Shown here: positions 51,238 through 60,592 of the stretch, piece by piece | Numbering within the stretch: position 1 is the first letter of the stretch | How the letters are laid out: each line of letters opens with the position of its first letter | DNA from: JBBROS01 sp963752225 | GTDB taxonomy: Bacteria > Pseudomonadota > Alphaproteobacteria > Acetobacterales > Acetobacteraceae | Direction: 5' to 3' | Assembly: GCA_963752225.1 (NCBI GenBank) | Contig: CAVVXS010000015.1 | Location: forward strand, 1-64,000 | Length of the DNA: 64,000 nucleotides | Position numbers and translations under genes: made by a program | Notes under the pieces: generated by a model | The model's database searches: none | What the model was told of the DNA's origin: nothing | What the model saw: the letters and a program-made list of their open reading frames with translations, nothing else

Positions 51238-52131
51238 ATGCAGGGCTACACCGACATCGCCAACACCGGCTGGGTGGCCCGGCTCCCCGCCGCCCTCCGC
51301 GCCTATGCGGTGCTGGCCCGGCTGGATCGGCCGATCGGCGCTTGGCTGCTGTTCCTGCCGGGACTGTGGAGCATCCTGCTCGCCCGCATCGACGCCGCCG
51401 GCACTCTTCGCCTGATCGCGCTGTTCGCGCTCGGCAGCGTCGTGATGCGCGGCGCCGGCTGCGTCGTCAACGACATGTGGGACCGCGACATGGACCGGCG
51501 CGTCACCCGCACGGCCGGCCGGCCGCTTGCCAGCGGCGCGTTGCGGATGCGGCAGGCGGCGGCGTTCCTCGTGCTGCTGCTGGTGATCGGACTCGGCATC
51601 CTGCTGCAGCTCGAGCCGTTGGCGCAGGCGTTGGGCGTCCTGTCTCTGGTGCTGGTGGCGCTTTACCCGTTGGCCAAGCGGGTCACTTGGTGGCCGCAAG
51701 CTGTGCTCGGGATCACCTTCAGCTGGGGCGCGCCGATGGGTTTCGCGGCCGCGACCGGCCGGCTCGACCCGGCGGCGGTCGCGCTCTATGCGGCGGCGTT
51801 CGCTTGGATCCTCGGCTACGACACGGTTTACGCCCACCAGGATCGCGAGGACGACGCGCTGATCGGCGTGCGCAGCACGGCCCGGCTGTTTGCCGCCCAT
51901 ACGCGCCCGTTCCTGGCCGCTTGCTACGGCGCGGCGGTGATGCTGCTGGCCCTGGCCGGGCTGCTGGCCGGAGCCGGGCCAGGCTTCTTTCTCGCGTTGA
52001 CGGCGCCGGCGGCGCTGCTCGCGTGGCAGGTCCGGACGCTCGATGTCGACGACCCCGCGGGTTGCCTGCGCCGCTTCAAGCTGAACCGCGAAGTCGGCCT
52101 GCTGGTGGCGGCGGCGATCCTGGCCGGATGA
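51238..52131 (+). CDS. ubiA: 4-hydroxybenzoate polyprenyltransferase UbiA
   Basis: A 297-residue membrane prenyltransferase with eight or nine helices, catalysing the second step of ubiquinone synthesis. LARLDRPIGAWLLFLPGLW and the two Asp-rich sites GCVVNDMWDRDMDRRV and YAHQDREDDALIGVRST bind the Mg-diphosphate of the prenyl donor. Its stop overlaps the start of a METTL20-like methyltransferase (ATGA), so the two are co-translated. Confidence 0.95.
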   Translation: MQGYTDIANTGWVARLPAALRAYAVLARLDRPIGAWLLFLPGLWSILLARIDAAGTLRLIALFALGSVVMRGAGCVVNDMWDRDMDRRVTRTAGRPLASGALRMRQAAAFLVLLLVIGLGILLQLEPLAQALGVLSLVLVALYPLAKRVTWWPQAVLGITFSWGAPMGFAAATGRLDPAAVALYAAAFAWILGYDTVYAHQDREDDALIGVRSTARLFAAHTRPFLAACYGAAVMLLALAGLLAGAGPGFFLALTAPAALLAWQVRTLDVDDPAGCLRRFKLNREVGLLVAAAILAG

Positions 52132-52793
52132 GTTACCCGGCCGGCGTTTTCATCCAGGCCAACACCACGCTCGGCCACGCGCCGCTGGTCCCCGAGATCG
52201 CCTTGCAGTTGGCGACGGAGATCACTCCGATCTGGCAGGCCAGCGAAGCGTGGCTGGAGCGGGAAGGTCTCAGCCCGCCGTTCTGGGCCTTCGCCTGGCC
52301 CGGCAGCCAGGCGCTCGCTCGGCACGTGCTGGACCATCCGGGCCTGGTCGCCGGACGCCGCGTGCTCGACTTCGCGGCCGGCGGCGGGCTGGCTGCGATC
52401 GCCTGCGCGCTGGCCGGCGCGGCCGCAGTCGAGGCCGCCGAGATCGACCCGCTGGCTGCCGAGGCGATCCGGTTGAACGCCAGCCTGAACGGGGTGTCCG
52501 TCGCCGTGGCCGCCCGTGACGTCGTCGGCGAGTCAGGACGCTGGGATCTGATCGTCTGCGGCGACGTCTGCTACGAGGCGCCGATGACCGGCCACATCAT
52601 GCCGTGGCTCGGCCGGCTGTCCCGAACGGTCGAGGTGTGGATCGCCGACCCCGGCCGGAACTACCTGCCCGCCACCGGCACAGAGGCATTCGCGAGCTAC
52701 GAGGTCGCCACCTCGCTCGAACTCGAGGACCGGACCCTGCGCACAACCCGGCTCCTGCGGTTGCTGCCGCCGGAGCCGGGCAAAGGTCAGTAG
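52128..52793 (+). CDS. Class I methyltransferase, METTL20/ETFB-lysine methyltransferase-like
   Basis: A 221-residue SAM-dependent methyltransferase of the seven-beta-strand class. PPFWAFAWPGSQALARHVLD is the signature of the METTL20-like family; VLDFAAGGGLAAIACALAGA is motif I; VEAAEIDPLAAEAIRLNA gives the acidic residue that binds the SAM ribose; DLIVCGDVCYE is the post-II motif. Studied relatives methylate lysines of the electron-transfer flavoprotein beta subunit. It is coupled to ubiA by ATGA, and its end overlaps the convergent gene by seven bases. Confidence 0.82.
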   Translation: MSYPAGVFIQANTTLGHAPLVPEIALQLATEITPIWQASEAWLEREGLSPPFWAFAWPGSQALARHVLDHPGLVAGRRVLDFAAGGGLAAIACALAGAAAVEAAEIDPLAAEAIRLNASLNGVSVAVAARDVVGESGRWDLIVCGDVCYEAPMTGHIMPWLGRLSRTVEVWIADPGRNYLPATGTEAFASYEVATSLELEDRTLRTTRLLRLLPPEPGKGQ

Positions 52794-53164
52794 CGGCTGC
52801 GCGGCGGCGGGTCGTCGTACTGCGAGCGCGGCCGGCCGTTATCGGAGTTGCGGTTGTAGTCGGAGCCGCGCCGGTCCCGGTCGGCTTCTTCGACCCCGCG
52901 GCGGTTGCGGTCGTCGGCCCGCCGCCGGTCGTCGTAGCCCCGGCTGTCGCTGCCGCGTGCGGAGTCGCGCTGCCGCCGGGCCTGCTCTTCCTGGTCGCGC
53001 CGCCCCTGCTCGTAGGCGTTGCGGTCGCGGTCCTGGGACTGGTTCTGTCCCGGCAGGAGCTGATCCTTCAGTTGCCGACCCACGTCGCCCAGGTTTTGCG
53101 CCCGGACCGGCGCGAGCCCGGCACCGAGGCAGAGACCAAGAGCTGCCACCGTTAAAATCCGCAT
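52787..53164 (-). CDS. Hypothetical exported Arg/Asp-rich protein
   Basis: A 125-residue protein with a clear signal peptide (MRILTVAALGLCLGAGLAPVRAQ). Everything after it is a low-complexity, charged chain rich in Arg, Asp, Gln and Asn (DRDRNAYEQGRRDQEEQARR, RGYDDRRRADDRNRRG), probably disordered or a short helix, ending in PPPRSRY. No family is recognised. ATG at 53164 opens the signal peptide. Its 3' end overlaps the methyltransferase gene tail to tail. Position and strand suggest it is transcribed alone. Confidence 0.65.
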   Translation of the reverse strand: MRILTVAALGLCLGAGLAPVRAQNLGDVGRQLKDQLLPGQNQSQDRDRNAYEQGRRDQEEQARRQRDSARGSDSRGYDDRRRADDRNRRGVEEADRDRRGSDYNRNSDNGRPRSQYDDPPPRSRY

Positions 53165-53239
53165 CGTGTCCTCCCACATTCGTTGAAGCAGCAACGCGGC
53201 GCCAAGCGGTTTGGTTCAGGCGCGGACCGGCCCAGTACC

Positions 53240-54103
53240 TCACCGGTTCATCAGCACCGGAATCTTGGCATGCTCGAGCACATGCCGGGTCACCCCGCCC
53301 AGGATCAGCTGCCGCAGCCGGGAATGCGAGTAGGCGCCCATGGCCAGCATGTCGGCGTCGAAAGCCCGCGCGCCTTCCAGCAGCCCGCGGCCGACGTCGC
53401 GTTCGACCGGGCGGAACTGCGCCGTCTCGCACTCGATGCCATGCAGCGCGAGATAGCTCGCCAGCTCCATCGCGCCGGGGCCGCGGCGGTGGTACTCGTC
53501 GGCCGACAGGATCCGCACCGATTGCGCCCGCTGCATCCAGGGGATCGCCGCCTGCACCGCGGCGGCGCTCTCGGCCGTGCCGTTCCAGGCGATGCAGATC
53601 CGCGTGCCGATTGTCGGCAGCGGCAGCTGCGGCGCGATCATCACCGGGCGGCCGCTGTCGAACAGCACGGCATGCAGGGCGTCGCTGCTGCTGACGTCGT
53701 CGCCGGCCTCCGGGTGCGGCACGATCGTGAGGTCGGTGAGCCGCGCGAGCTGGGCCACCAGATCCTCCTCGCGCCCGGTGACGCTGGCGAAGTTGGCGGT
53801 GGCGCCGGCGCCACGGTGCGGCTCGGCGACGGTCACGCCGTGCTGGCCCACGAAGCGGTCGAACAAGGCGCGCACGGCGTTGCTGCGCTCGCTGCTCTCC
53901 TTTTCGGTGGCCGACATCATCTCCTCGATCATGGCGCCCGACAGGCCTTCGCCGGCCAAGGGCGCCACGTCGCGGCTGTCCACCCGCACGTGGAGGCAGG
54001 TCAGGTGGGCGTCCCAAAGCCGGGCCACCATCAGCCCGGTGGTGAGCGCGGCCTCGCCCGCGGCGGTGCCGGTCAGAGGAAGCAGAATGCGGCGGATCGG
54101 CAT
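53240..54103 (-). CDS. Universal stress protein with two Usp domains
   Basis: A 287-residue protein made of two Usp domains. The first starts RRILLPLTGTAAGEAALTTGL; the second has RICIAWNGTAESAAAVQAAIP and ends with DMLAMGAYSHSRLRQLILGGVTRHVL, carrying the G-2x-G-9x-G(S/T)-type nucleotide loop (GAYSHSRLRQLILGGVT). It probably binds ATP and helps survival under stress; the target is unknown. The upstream gene for the kinase-like ATPase is 33 bases away on the same strand, so co-transcription is likely. Confidence 0.9.
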   Translation of the reverse strand: MPIRRILLPLTGTAAGEAALTTGLMVARLWDAHLTCLHVRVDSRDVAPLAGEGLSGAMIEEMMSATEKESSERSNAVRALFDRFVGQHGVTVAEPHRGAGATANFASVTGREEDLVAQLARLTDLTIVPHPEAGDDVSSSDALHAVLFDSGRPVMIAPQLPLPTIGTRICIAWNGTAESAAAVQAAIPWMQRAQSVRILSADEYHRRGPGAMELASYLALHGIECETAQFRPVERDVGRGLLEGARAFDADMLAMGAYSHSRLRQLILGGVTRHVLEHAKIPVLMNR

Positions 54104-54136
54104 GGCTGAGTCGTTCCGAACTAGGGTGTCAGGCGA

Positions 54137-55597
54137 TCATACCATCCGCACGGCCGCGTGCATCATTTCTTGGAGGTCGGGCGCGGTCGCGTCCAGCCAG
54201 CGCCATTCGCCGGGCGGCTGCAATCCGCGTGCTGCCTCGTGCAGCACGGCCACGGTGGCGTCGGACGCGTCGCCGCGCCGGCCGGCGATGCGCGCCTCGA
54301 GCACGGCCAGCGGCGCATCGAGCCATACGCCGAGGAACGGCACGCTGGCGGCGGCTGCGGCGGCGGACACGGCCGCACGCCGCGCCGGGTCGACGAAGCT
54401 CGCATCCACCACCACGGTATGGCCGCCCGCTGTCGCGTCGGTCATCGCCTGCAGCAGCGCCGCATCCGTGCGCCGGTGCGCCTCGGGCGTGTAGGCGGCG
54501 TCCGGCAGCCGCTGCTCCGGCAGCACCCCGAACAGCCGCTTGCGGATCTCGTCGGCGCGCAGGATCAACGCCCCCGGCGCCGGGCCGAACATGGGCGCCA
54601 CCGCACGGGCCAGGGTGCTTTTGCCGCTGCCCATCAGCCCGCCGATCGCCACCACGGCGGCCCGCCCCGGCCGCAGCAGCTCGAACGCGGCCCGCAGCAG
54701 CCCCCCGTAGCCATGGCCGCTTGCCGCCCCGACATGCGCCCGCACCATCGCCCGCAGCGACAGGAACAGCGGCAGCGCGCCGACCAGCCCGGCATCCCCG
54801 GTGCGGGCGACATAGCGGTTCAGCACCAGGTTCGCCGCCGCCCGCGACAGAAGCTGCTCGAGGTCCATCAGCAGGAACGCCAGGTCGTAGCCGGGATCGA
54901 TCGTGGCGAGCTCCTCGTCGAACTCGAGCGCGTCGAACGGCGCCGGCCGGCCGTGCCACATCAGCATGTTGCCGAGATGCAGGTCGCCATGCGCCCGGCG
55001 GATCAGCGGCGCCCGGGCCCGCAGCAGCGGCGCCGCGCGGTCGAGCGCGGCGCCGATCCCGCGCTCCCACGCGGCGACGTCCGCCTCGGCGATGCCGGCC
55101 GCCCGCGCCGCCGCGGCGTTGCCATCGACGACCCGGCGCATCCGCCCGACCGGATCCGCCACCGCGACCGGGGTCTGCGCCGCGTGCATCGCCGCGACCG
55201 CATCCGCGACGGCCGTCAGCAGGGGTGCGTCCAAGCGGCCCGCCGCCGCCATCGCATCCAGGAAATCGCCGTCCGGCACCGGCGCCATCCGCAGCACCCA
55301 ATCCACGACCGGACCGTTCCCGGCCAGCGCAAGCCCGTGCGCCTCGCGCGTGACCGGCACGACGTCGCGATACAGACCCGCCACAACAGCGGCGTTGACC
55401 GCCAGCTCGCGCTCGAGGAAGTGCCGCCTGGCGTCGAGCGCGGAGAAGTCGAGAAAGCCGAGCCGCACCGCCTTCTTCAGCTTCCACACCGTGTCGGCGC
55501 CGCGGAAGATGGCGGAGATGTGCGTCTCAATCGGTGGGGCGCCGGCCAGGGCGGAGAGGAAGGCGGCGGTGTCAGCCTGCTCGGCGGGAACGCTCAT
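54137..55597 (-). CDS. Fusion of aminoglycoside-phosphotransferase-like and P-loop kinase domains
   Basis: A 486-residue two-domain protein. Residues ~30-310 resemble the aminoglycoside phosphotransferase fold (TVWKLKKAVRLGFLDFSAL, RRAHGDLHLGNML with catalytic Asp, FDALEFDEELATIDPGYDLAF). Residues ~320-480 form a P-loop kinase domain with Walker A IGGLMGSGKSTLARA and the phosphate-site R-ADEIRKRLFG, like gluconate kinase or zeta-toxin-type kinases. This fusion (COG2187/COG0645 type) is widespread, often with universal stress proteins, as here. Its substrate is not known. ATG at 55597. Confidence 0.82.
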   Translation of the reverse strand: MSVPAEQADTAAFLSALAGAPPIETHISAIFRGADTVWKLKKAVRLGFLDFSALDARRHFLERELAVNAAVVAGLYRDVVPVTREAHGLALAGNGPVVDWVLRMAPVPDGDFLDAMAAAGRLDAPLLTAVADAVAAMHAAQTPVAVADPVGRMRRVVDGNAAAARAAGIAEADVAAWERGIGAALDRAAPLLRARAPLIRRAHGDLHLGNMLMWHGRPAPFDALEFDEELATIDPGYDLAFLLMDLEQLLSRAAANLVLNRYVARTGDAGLVGALPLFLSLRAMVRAHVGAASGHGYGGLLRAAFELLRPGRAAVVAIGGLMGSGKSTLARAVAPMFGPAPGALILRADEIRKRLFGVLPEQRLPDAAYTPEAHRRTDAALLQAMTDATAGGHTVVVDASFVDPARRAAVSAAAAAASVPFLGVWLDAPLAVLEARIAGRRGDASDATVAVLHEAARGLQPPGEWRWLDATAPDLQEMMHAAVRMV

Positions 55598-55624
55598 CGA
55601 GGGCGCTCCCGCGGCAGGCTCAGA

Positions 55625-56242
55625 TCAAGGATAGAGCGCGCCCACCGTCCATCCCGCGCCCGACCGCGTGTAGACGCGGCGGTCGTGCAGGCGGAACGGC
55701 ATGTCCTGCCAGAACTCGATCGTCTCCGGCACCACCCGGAACCCCGACCAGTGCGGCGGGCGGGGGATGCTGTCGCCGGGATACTTGGCATCCAGCTCCG
55801 CCACGCGCCGCTCCAGCTCGGCGCGCGACGGCAAAGGGCGCGACTGGTCGGAGGCGCCGGCGCCCAGCCGCGACACCCGCGCCCGTGTGTTGAAATACTC
55901 GTCCGCCTCCGCGTCGGTCACCGACCCGACCGCGCCCTCGATCCGCACCTGCCGGCGCAGCGTCTTCCAATGGAACAGCAGCGCCGCATGAGGGTTGGCG
56001 TGCAACTCCTCCCCCTTGCGGCTTTGGTGGTTGGTGTAGAACACGAACCCACTTGCGTCGTGGTCCTTCAGCAGCACGATCCGCACCGACGGCCGGCCGC
56101 CGGGCGTGCTGGTCGCCACCGACATGGCATTGGGATCGTTCGGTTCGCTGGCTTGGGCCTCGGCAAACCATCGGTCGAACAGCTGCAATGGATCGGCAAG
56201 ATCCGGGATGCCGGGCGCGGGGCTGGGGATTGTATCGGGCAT
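55625..56242 (-). CDS. pdxH: Pyridoxamine 5'-phosphate oxidase
   Basis: A 205-residue FMN enzyme that makes pyridoxal phosphate from PNP or PMP. PNAMSVATSTPGGRPSVRIVLLKD, FVFYTNHQSRKGEEL (FMN phosphate site) and LLFHWKTLRRQVRIEG are family features, and PPHWSGFRVVPETIEFWQ the C-terminal signature with Arg and His at the active site. The frame and length are standard. It is divergent from fabI. Confidence 0.95.
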   Translation of the reverse strand: MPDTIPSPAPGIPDLADPLQLFDRWFAEAQASEPNDPNAMSVATSTPGGRPSVRIVLLKDHDASGFVFYTNHQSRKGEELHANPHAALLFHWKTLRRQVRIEGAVGSVTDAEADEYFNTRARVSRLGAGASDQSRPLPSRAELERRVAELDAKYPGDSIPRPPHWSGFRVVPETIEFWQDMPFRLHDRRVYTRSGAGWTVGALYP

Positions 56243-56397
56243 GACGATAAAGTGCGTCGCCCCGGCGAGGGGTCAAGCGTTCTGCGTTCGAACCCGCTCC
56301 GACCGTGACGGAAACGTTGCGGCGCCCACCTTGCCCCTCCCCCGTCGGTTGTGTCAGGACGATCCGCCGACCCGCCCACGGAACCCGAGGCCAGCCT

Positions 56398-57258
56398 ATG
56401 TCCGACGCTCCTTCCACGCCCGCCAGCGGCCTACTGCCGCGCGGCACCCTGATGCAGGGGCGGCGCGGGCTGATCATGGGCGTCGCCAATGACCGTTCGC
56501 TCGGCTGGGCGATCGCCGCCTCCTGTGCCGCGCAAGGTGCGGAGCTGGCCTTCACCTATCAGGGCGACTCGCTCGGCAAGCGGGTGCGGCCGCTGGCCGA
56601 AAGCGTCGGGGGCTCGCTGGTGGTGCCGTGCGAGGTCACCGACGATGCGAGCCTCGACAGCGCCTTCGCCGCCGTCGGCAAGCACTGGGACGGGCTCGAC
56701 TTCGTGGTCCACGCCATCGGCTATGCCAACAAGGCCTATCTGCGCGGCAAATACCTCGAAACGCCGCGCGAGGCGTTTCGTGAGGCGCTCGACATCTCCT
56801 GCTTCTCGTTCACCGCCGTCGCTCAGCGCGCGGTGCCGATGATGCGGCCCGGCGGCGCCCTGCTGACCCTGACCTATCTCGGCGCCGAGCGGGTGATGCC
56901 GCATTACAACGTCATGGGCGTGGCCAAGGCGGCGCTGGAAAGCTCGGTGCGCTACCTCGCGGCCGACCTCGGCGGGCAGGGCATCCGCGTCAACGCGCTT
57001 TCTGCCGGGCCGATGAAGACCTTGGCCGCGTCGGGCGGCATCGGCGACTTCCGCTACATCCTGCGCTGGAACGAGTACAACTCGCCGCTCGAGCGCAACA
57101 CCTCCATGACCGACGTGGGCGGCGCGGGCATGTATCTCGTCAGCCCCTTGGCGGCCGGCGTCACCGGCGAGGTGCACCACGTCGACAGCGGCTATCACAT
57201 CGTCGGCATGAAAAACCCCAAGGCGCCGGACATCAACGTCGCCGGCGACGGCGCGTGA
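56398..57258 (+). CDS. fabI: Enoyl-ACP reductase FabI (NADH)
   Basis: A 286-residue SDR-type enzyme for the last step of the fatty-acid elongation cycle and a triclosan target class. RRGLIMGVANDRSLGWAIA is the FabI-specific NAD loop; DFVVHAIGYANK, TLTYLGAERVMPHYNVMGVAK holds the catalytic Tyr and Lys, and NALSAGPMKTLAASG follows. ATG at 56398 matches the family start after a short Ser/Pro tail. The next gene, aroC, begins 34 bases later and is probably co-transcribed. Confidence 0.95.
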   Translation: MSDAPSTPASGLLPRGTLMQGRRGLIMGVANDRSLGWAIAASCAAQGAELAFTYQGDSLGKRVRPLAESVGGSLVVPCEVTDDASLDSAFAAVGKHWDGLDFVVHAIGYANKAYLRGKYLETPREAFREALDISCFSFTAVAQRAVPMMRPGGALLTLTYLGAERVMPHYNVMGVAKAALESSVRYLAADLGGQGIRVNALSAGPMKTLAASGGIGDFRYILRWNEYNSPLERNTSMTDVGGAGMYLVSPLAAGVTGEVHHVDSGYHIVGMKNPKAPDINVAGDGA

Positions 57259-57292
57259 GCACCGAGGGCGAGAGACGGCGCATGAGCGTTAG

Positions 57293-58396
57293 GTGAGCCA
57301 CAACAGCTTCGGCCATCTGTTCCGCGTCACCACCTGGGGCGAAAGCCACGGGCCGGCGATCGGCTGCGTGGTCGATGGCTGCCCGCCGCGCCTTCCGCTT
57401 TCCGAGGCCGATATCCAGCCCTGGCTCGACCGCCGCCGCCCCGGCCAATCGCAGTTCACCACCCAGCGGCAGGAGCCGGACGAGGTGCGGATCCTGTCCG
57501 GAACGCTGGACGGGCTGACCACGGGCACGCCGATCGCGCTGCAGATCCAGAACGTGGACCAGCGGAGCCGCGACTACGGCGCCATCGCCGAGCAGATGCG
57601 CCCGGGCCACGCCGATGTCACGTATGAGCTGAAATACGGCATCCGCGACCATCGCGGCGGCGGCCGTAGCTCGGCGCGCGAAACGGCGACGCGGGTCGCC
57701 GCCGGCGCCATCGCCCGCAAGGTGCTCGGCCCCGACGTCAGCATTCGCGGCGCGCTGGTGCAGATGGGGCCAGACCGCATCGACCGCTCCCGCTGGGATT
57801 GGGCGGAGGTCGGCCGCAACCCGTTCTTCTGCCCGGACCCGATCGCGGCCGCGTCCTGGGAAACCATGCTGGCAGCGGTCCGCAAGGAGGGGTCGAGCCT
57901 CGGCGCCGTCATCGAAATCGTCGCCGAGGGTGCTCCGCCCGGTCTCGGCGCGCCCATATATGGTAAACTGGATGCGGATCTCGCGTCGGGCCTGATGGGG
58001 ATCAACGCGGTGAAGGGCGTGGAAATCGGCGACGGCTTCGCAGCCGCGGCCTTGCGCGGCGAGGACAATGCCGACGAGATGCGCAGCGAGGGCGGCACAA
58101 TCCGCTTCCTCGCCAACCACGCCGGCGGCATCCTGGGCGGTATCAGCACCGGGCAGTCCATCGTCGCCCGTTTCGCCGTCAAGCCCACCAGTTCCATTCT
58201 CGTGACCCGGCAGAGCGTCGACCGCCATGGCGCCGACGTGGACATCATGACCAAGGGCCGCCATGATCCCTGCGTCGGCATCCGTGCCGTCCCTGTTGGA
58301 GAGGCTATGGTCGCCTGCGTGCTGGCCGATCACTTGCTGCGGCACCGGGCACAGAACCCTGATGCGCCGGCTTATGCACGCCTGCCCCGCAACTAG
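57293..58396 (+). CDS. aroC: Chorismate synthase
   Basis: A 367-residue FMN-dependent enzyme that makes chorismate from EPSP. SHNSFGHLFRVTTWGESHGP is the N-terminal signature, GRSSARETATRVAAGAIA the second, and RHDPCVGIRAVPVGEAM the third. The start is GTG 57293, matching the universal MS-x-N start. The stop codon TAG is followed directly by the ATG of an unknown gene (TAGATG). Confidence 0.96.
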   Translation: MSHNSFGHLFRVTTWGESHGPAIGCVVDGCPPRLPLSEADIQPWLDRRRPGQSQFTTQRQEPDEVRILSGTLDGLTTGTPIALQIQNVDQRSRDYGAIAEQMRPGHADVTYELKYGIRDHRGGGRSSARETATRVAAGAIARKVLGPDVSIRGALVQMGPDRIDRSRWDWAEVGRNPFFCPDPIAAASWETMLAAVRKEGSSLGAVIEIVAEGAPPGLGAPIYGKLDADLASGLMGINAVKGVEIGDGFAAAALRGEDNADEMRSEGGTIRFLANHAGGILGGISTGQSIVARFAVKPTSSILVTRQSVDRHGADVDIMTKGRHDPCVGIRAVPVGEAMVACVLADHLLRHRAQNPDAPAYARLPRN

Positions 58397-59602
58397 ATGC
58401 AACCTGCCGGGACCATGATCGAGCCAAAGGCGCTCGATGCCTTCGTGAAGGCGGTTGGGACGAAGTTCTGGCGCGAGCGGCTCGCGTCACTCACCGCGGC
58501 CGGAACCCAGCACACCCGCGCCGGCCGCGACACGCTGCAGCGGCACTGCATCGAGCTGACGATCGAGCGCCTGCGCAGCCGCCCGCCCTCGCGGCCGCCG
58601 AGCGTCGCCGAACGCTGGATCGCCAGCTACGTAGGCGGCACGGTGGAGACGCTCGGCAGCCTGTCACCGGCCGGACGCGACGCGCTGCTGCAGAAGTTGC
58701 GGGACGCGCTGACCGGGCGGGCCAGCCTGGTGGCGCCGTTCCACCTGTTCCGCGTCGCCGCGATGCAGCGCGCGCGGGGGTTCAAGGTCCGCTTCGCCGC
58801 GCTCGAGGACGGCGCCCCGTTCGACCTGCTGATCGAGCGCAACGGCGTCGAGGCTGAGGTGGCGTGCGACCTGATCTCGGCCGAGGACGGGCGCGGCGTG
58901 CATCGTGGCGCCTGGTTCCGGCTGATGGACCGCGTCGATCCGGAACTGCAAACCTGGCTGCGTGCCCATCCCGGCCGCTACCTCCTGAAGATGACGCTGC
59001 CGAAGGGACTGCGCTCCGAGGGCGATTGCGATCTGCTGGCGACATTGCACACCCGCATCACCGAGATGCTGAAAACGCGGCGGCATGCGGACGGGGACGA
59101 GGCAGCGATGCTGCGGCTCGACCCGCTGATGCTGGCCGCCGCCCAGGCCGACGAGCTCGGCCTGATGCCGCGGCTGCGGCAGGAGTTCGGGCCGGAAGCG
59201 CACCTGTCCGTTACCACCGCGGGGGGCGGCGTGTTCGTGATGGCGGCGCGGGCCGGGCAAGAGAACGAGGTCGCGATCGCGGTGCGCCGGCGGCTCGACG
59301 TGGTGGCGCCGGCGCGGCTCAGCGGCACGCGGCCGGGCATCCTGGCCATGTTCATCGAGGACACCGACCGCAACGAGTGGCGGCTGCTGCGCGAGCGCAT
59401 GGAGCTCGAGGGCGAGACCCGGCAGTTCATGACCCATCCCGAAGCGCGCAACGTGGTCGCCGTCACCTGCACCAGCCGGCTCGAGCTGTTCGGCATGGCC
59501 GCGCCGGACGCCGAGCCGGAAGGCGAGCTGCGTTTCCGCAACCCCGCCCACCCCGCCGCCAAGACCGAGGCGCTGGCCCCCGCGGTGCTGTCGTCCAATT
59601 AG
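58397..59602 (+). CDS. Hypothetical protein downstream of aroC, possible nuclease-like core
   Basis: A 401-residue soluble protein with no recognised family. The middle part, FKVRFAALEDGAPFDLLIE then RNGVEAEVACDLISAEDG, shows a D...ExE spacing that could be a PD-(D/E)XK-like core, but this is only a suggestion. The C-terminal half reads FIEDTDRNEWRLLRERMELE and ARNVVAVTCTSRLELFGMAA. ATG at 58397 directly abuts the aroC stop; an in-frame ATG at 58415 (MIEPKALDAF) is an alternative start. GC content and codon use match the chromosome, so it looks like a resident gene of this lineage. Confidence 0.65.
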   Translation: MQPAGTMIEPKALDAFVKAVGTKFWRERLASLTAAGTQHTRAGRDTLQRHCIELTIERLRSRPPSRPPSVAERWIASYVGGTVETLGSLSPAGRDALLQKLRDALTGRASLVAPFHLFRVAAMQRARGFKVRFAALEDGAPFDLLIERNGVEAEVACDLISAEDGRGVHRGAWFRLMDRVDPELQTWLRAHPGRYLLKMTLPKGLRSEGDCDLLATLHTRITEMLKTRRHADGDEAAMLRLDPLMLAAAQADELGLMPRLRQEFGPEAHLSVTTAGGGVFVMAARAGQENEVAIAVRRRLDVVAPARLSGTRPGILAMFIEDTDRNEWRLLRERMELEGETRQFMTHPEARNVVAVTCTSRLELFGMAAPDAEPEGELRFRNPAHPAAKTEALAPAVLSSN

Positions 59603-59627
59603 AGGCAGCGTCCTGCGGTCCCGCCCC

Positions 59628-60561
59628 GTGCTGATCGGCCTCGGCGTCGTTGTCGCCCTGCTGTTGGCGGCGGCGGCTTGGCTCTACACCCCGGACAAGG
59701 ACCGGGCGGCGCTGGAAGCACAGTATGCGCCGGCCCCTTCGGTGTTCCTCGACGTGGCCGGGGTGCGCCTCCATCTGCGGGACACCGGCCCGCGCGATGC
59801 GCCCGCCTTGGTGATGCTGCATGGGTTCGGCTCCAGCCTGCACACCTGGGAAGCCTGGGCGCAGGCGTTGCAGGGGCAGGACCCGGGTGGTGCGGTTCGA
59901 CCTGCCATCGTTCGGCCTGACCGGCCCCGATCCCTCTGGCGACTATTCCGAGCAGCGCAGCTACGCCATCATCGCCGGGTTGATGGACCGGCTCGGCCTC
60001 GCCCGCGCGACCTTGGTCGGCAACTCGATGGGTGGCGGCATCGCCTGGCGCTTCGCCGCTGCCCACCCGGACCGGGTCGAGCGCCTCGTGCTGATCTCCC
60101 CCGAAGGCTTCCGGCCGCCCGGCGAGCCGCCGCCCGACGCCAAGCCACGCACGATCCCGTTCACTCTGCGGCTGATGCGCTACGTGCTGCCGACCCCGTT
60201 GCTGCGCAGCTACACCGCCGCGTCCTACGCCGACCCGTCCCGGCTCACGCCCGCAACCATGGCCCGCTACCGTGACATGCTGCTGGTGCCGGGCAACCGC
60301 GACGCGATCCTCGGCCGCATGGTGCAGATGCGCCGCCCCGACCCGGCGCCGCTGCTGGCGACGCTGCACATCCCGGTGCTGCTGATCTGGGGTGAGCAGG
60401 ATCGGCTGATCCCATTCTCGAACGCCGCCGATTACATGCGGGCGCTGCCGGACGCGACCTTGGCCGCGCTGCCCGGGCTGGGCCACGTGCCGCAGGAGGA
60501 GGCGCCCGAGGTGTCACTGGCGCCGCTGCGGGCGTTTTTGGACCATCCGGCCGCGGGCTGA
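59628..60561 (+). pseudogene. Alpha/beta hydrolase with a single frameshift
   Basis: The first frame gives a membrane anchor (VVVALLLAAAAWLY), then VFLDVAGVRLHLRDTG and the oxyanion motif MLHGFGSSLHTWE. After about codon 85 the frame changes: VVRFDLPSFGLTGPDPSGDY, the nucleophile elbow LVGNSMGGGIAW, VLLIWGEQDRLIP (Asp) and GLGHVPQEEAP (His) lie one frame over. One extra C in ACCCGGG (59882-59884) explains it; removing it gives one continuous protein of about 310 residues with a full Ser-Asp-His triad. Either the gene is recently broken or the base is a sequencing error in a C/G run. Confidence 0.75.
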
Positions 60562-60592
60562 TCGAGACCGCATCCGTCGCCGGTGTTCGGCC

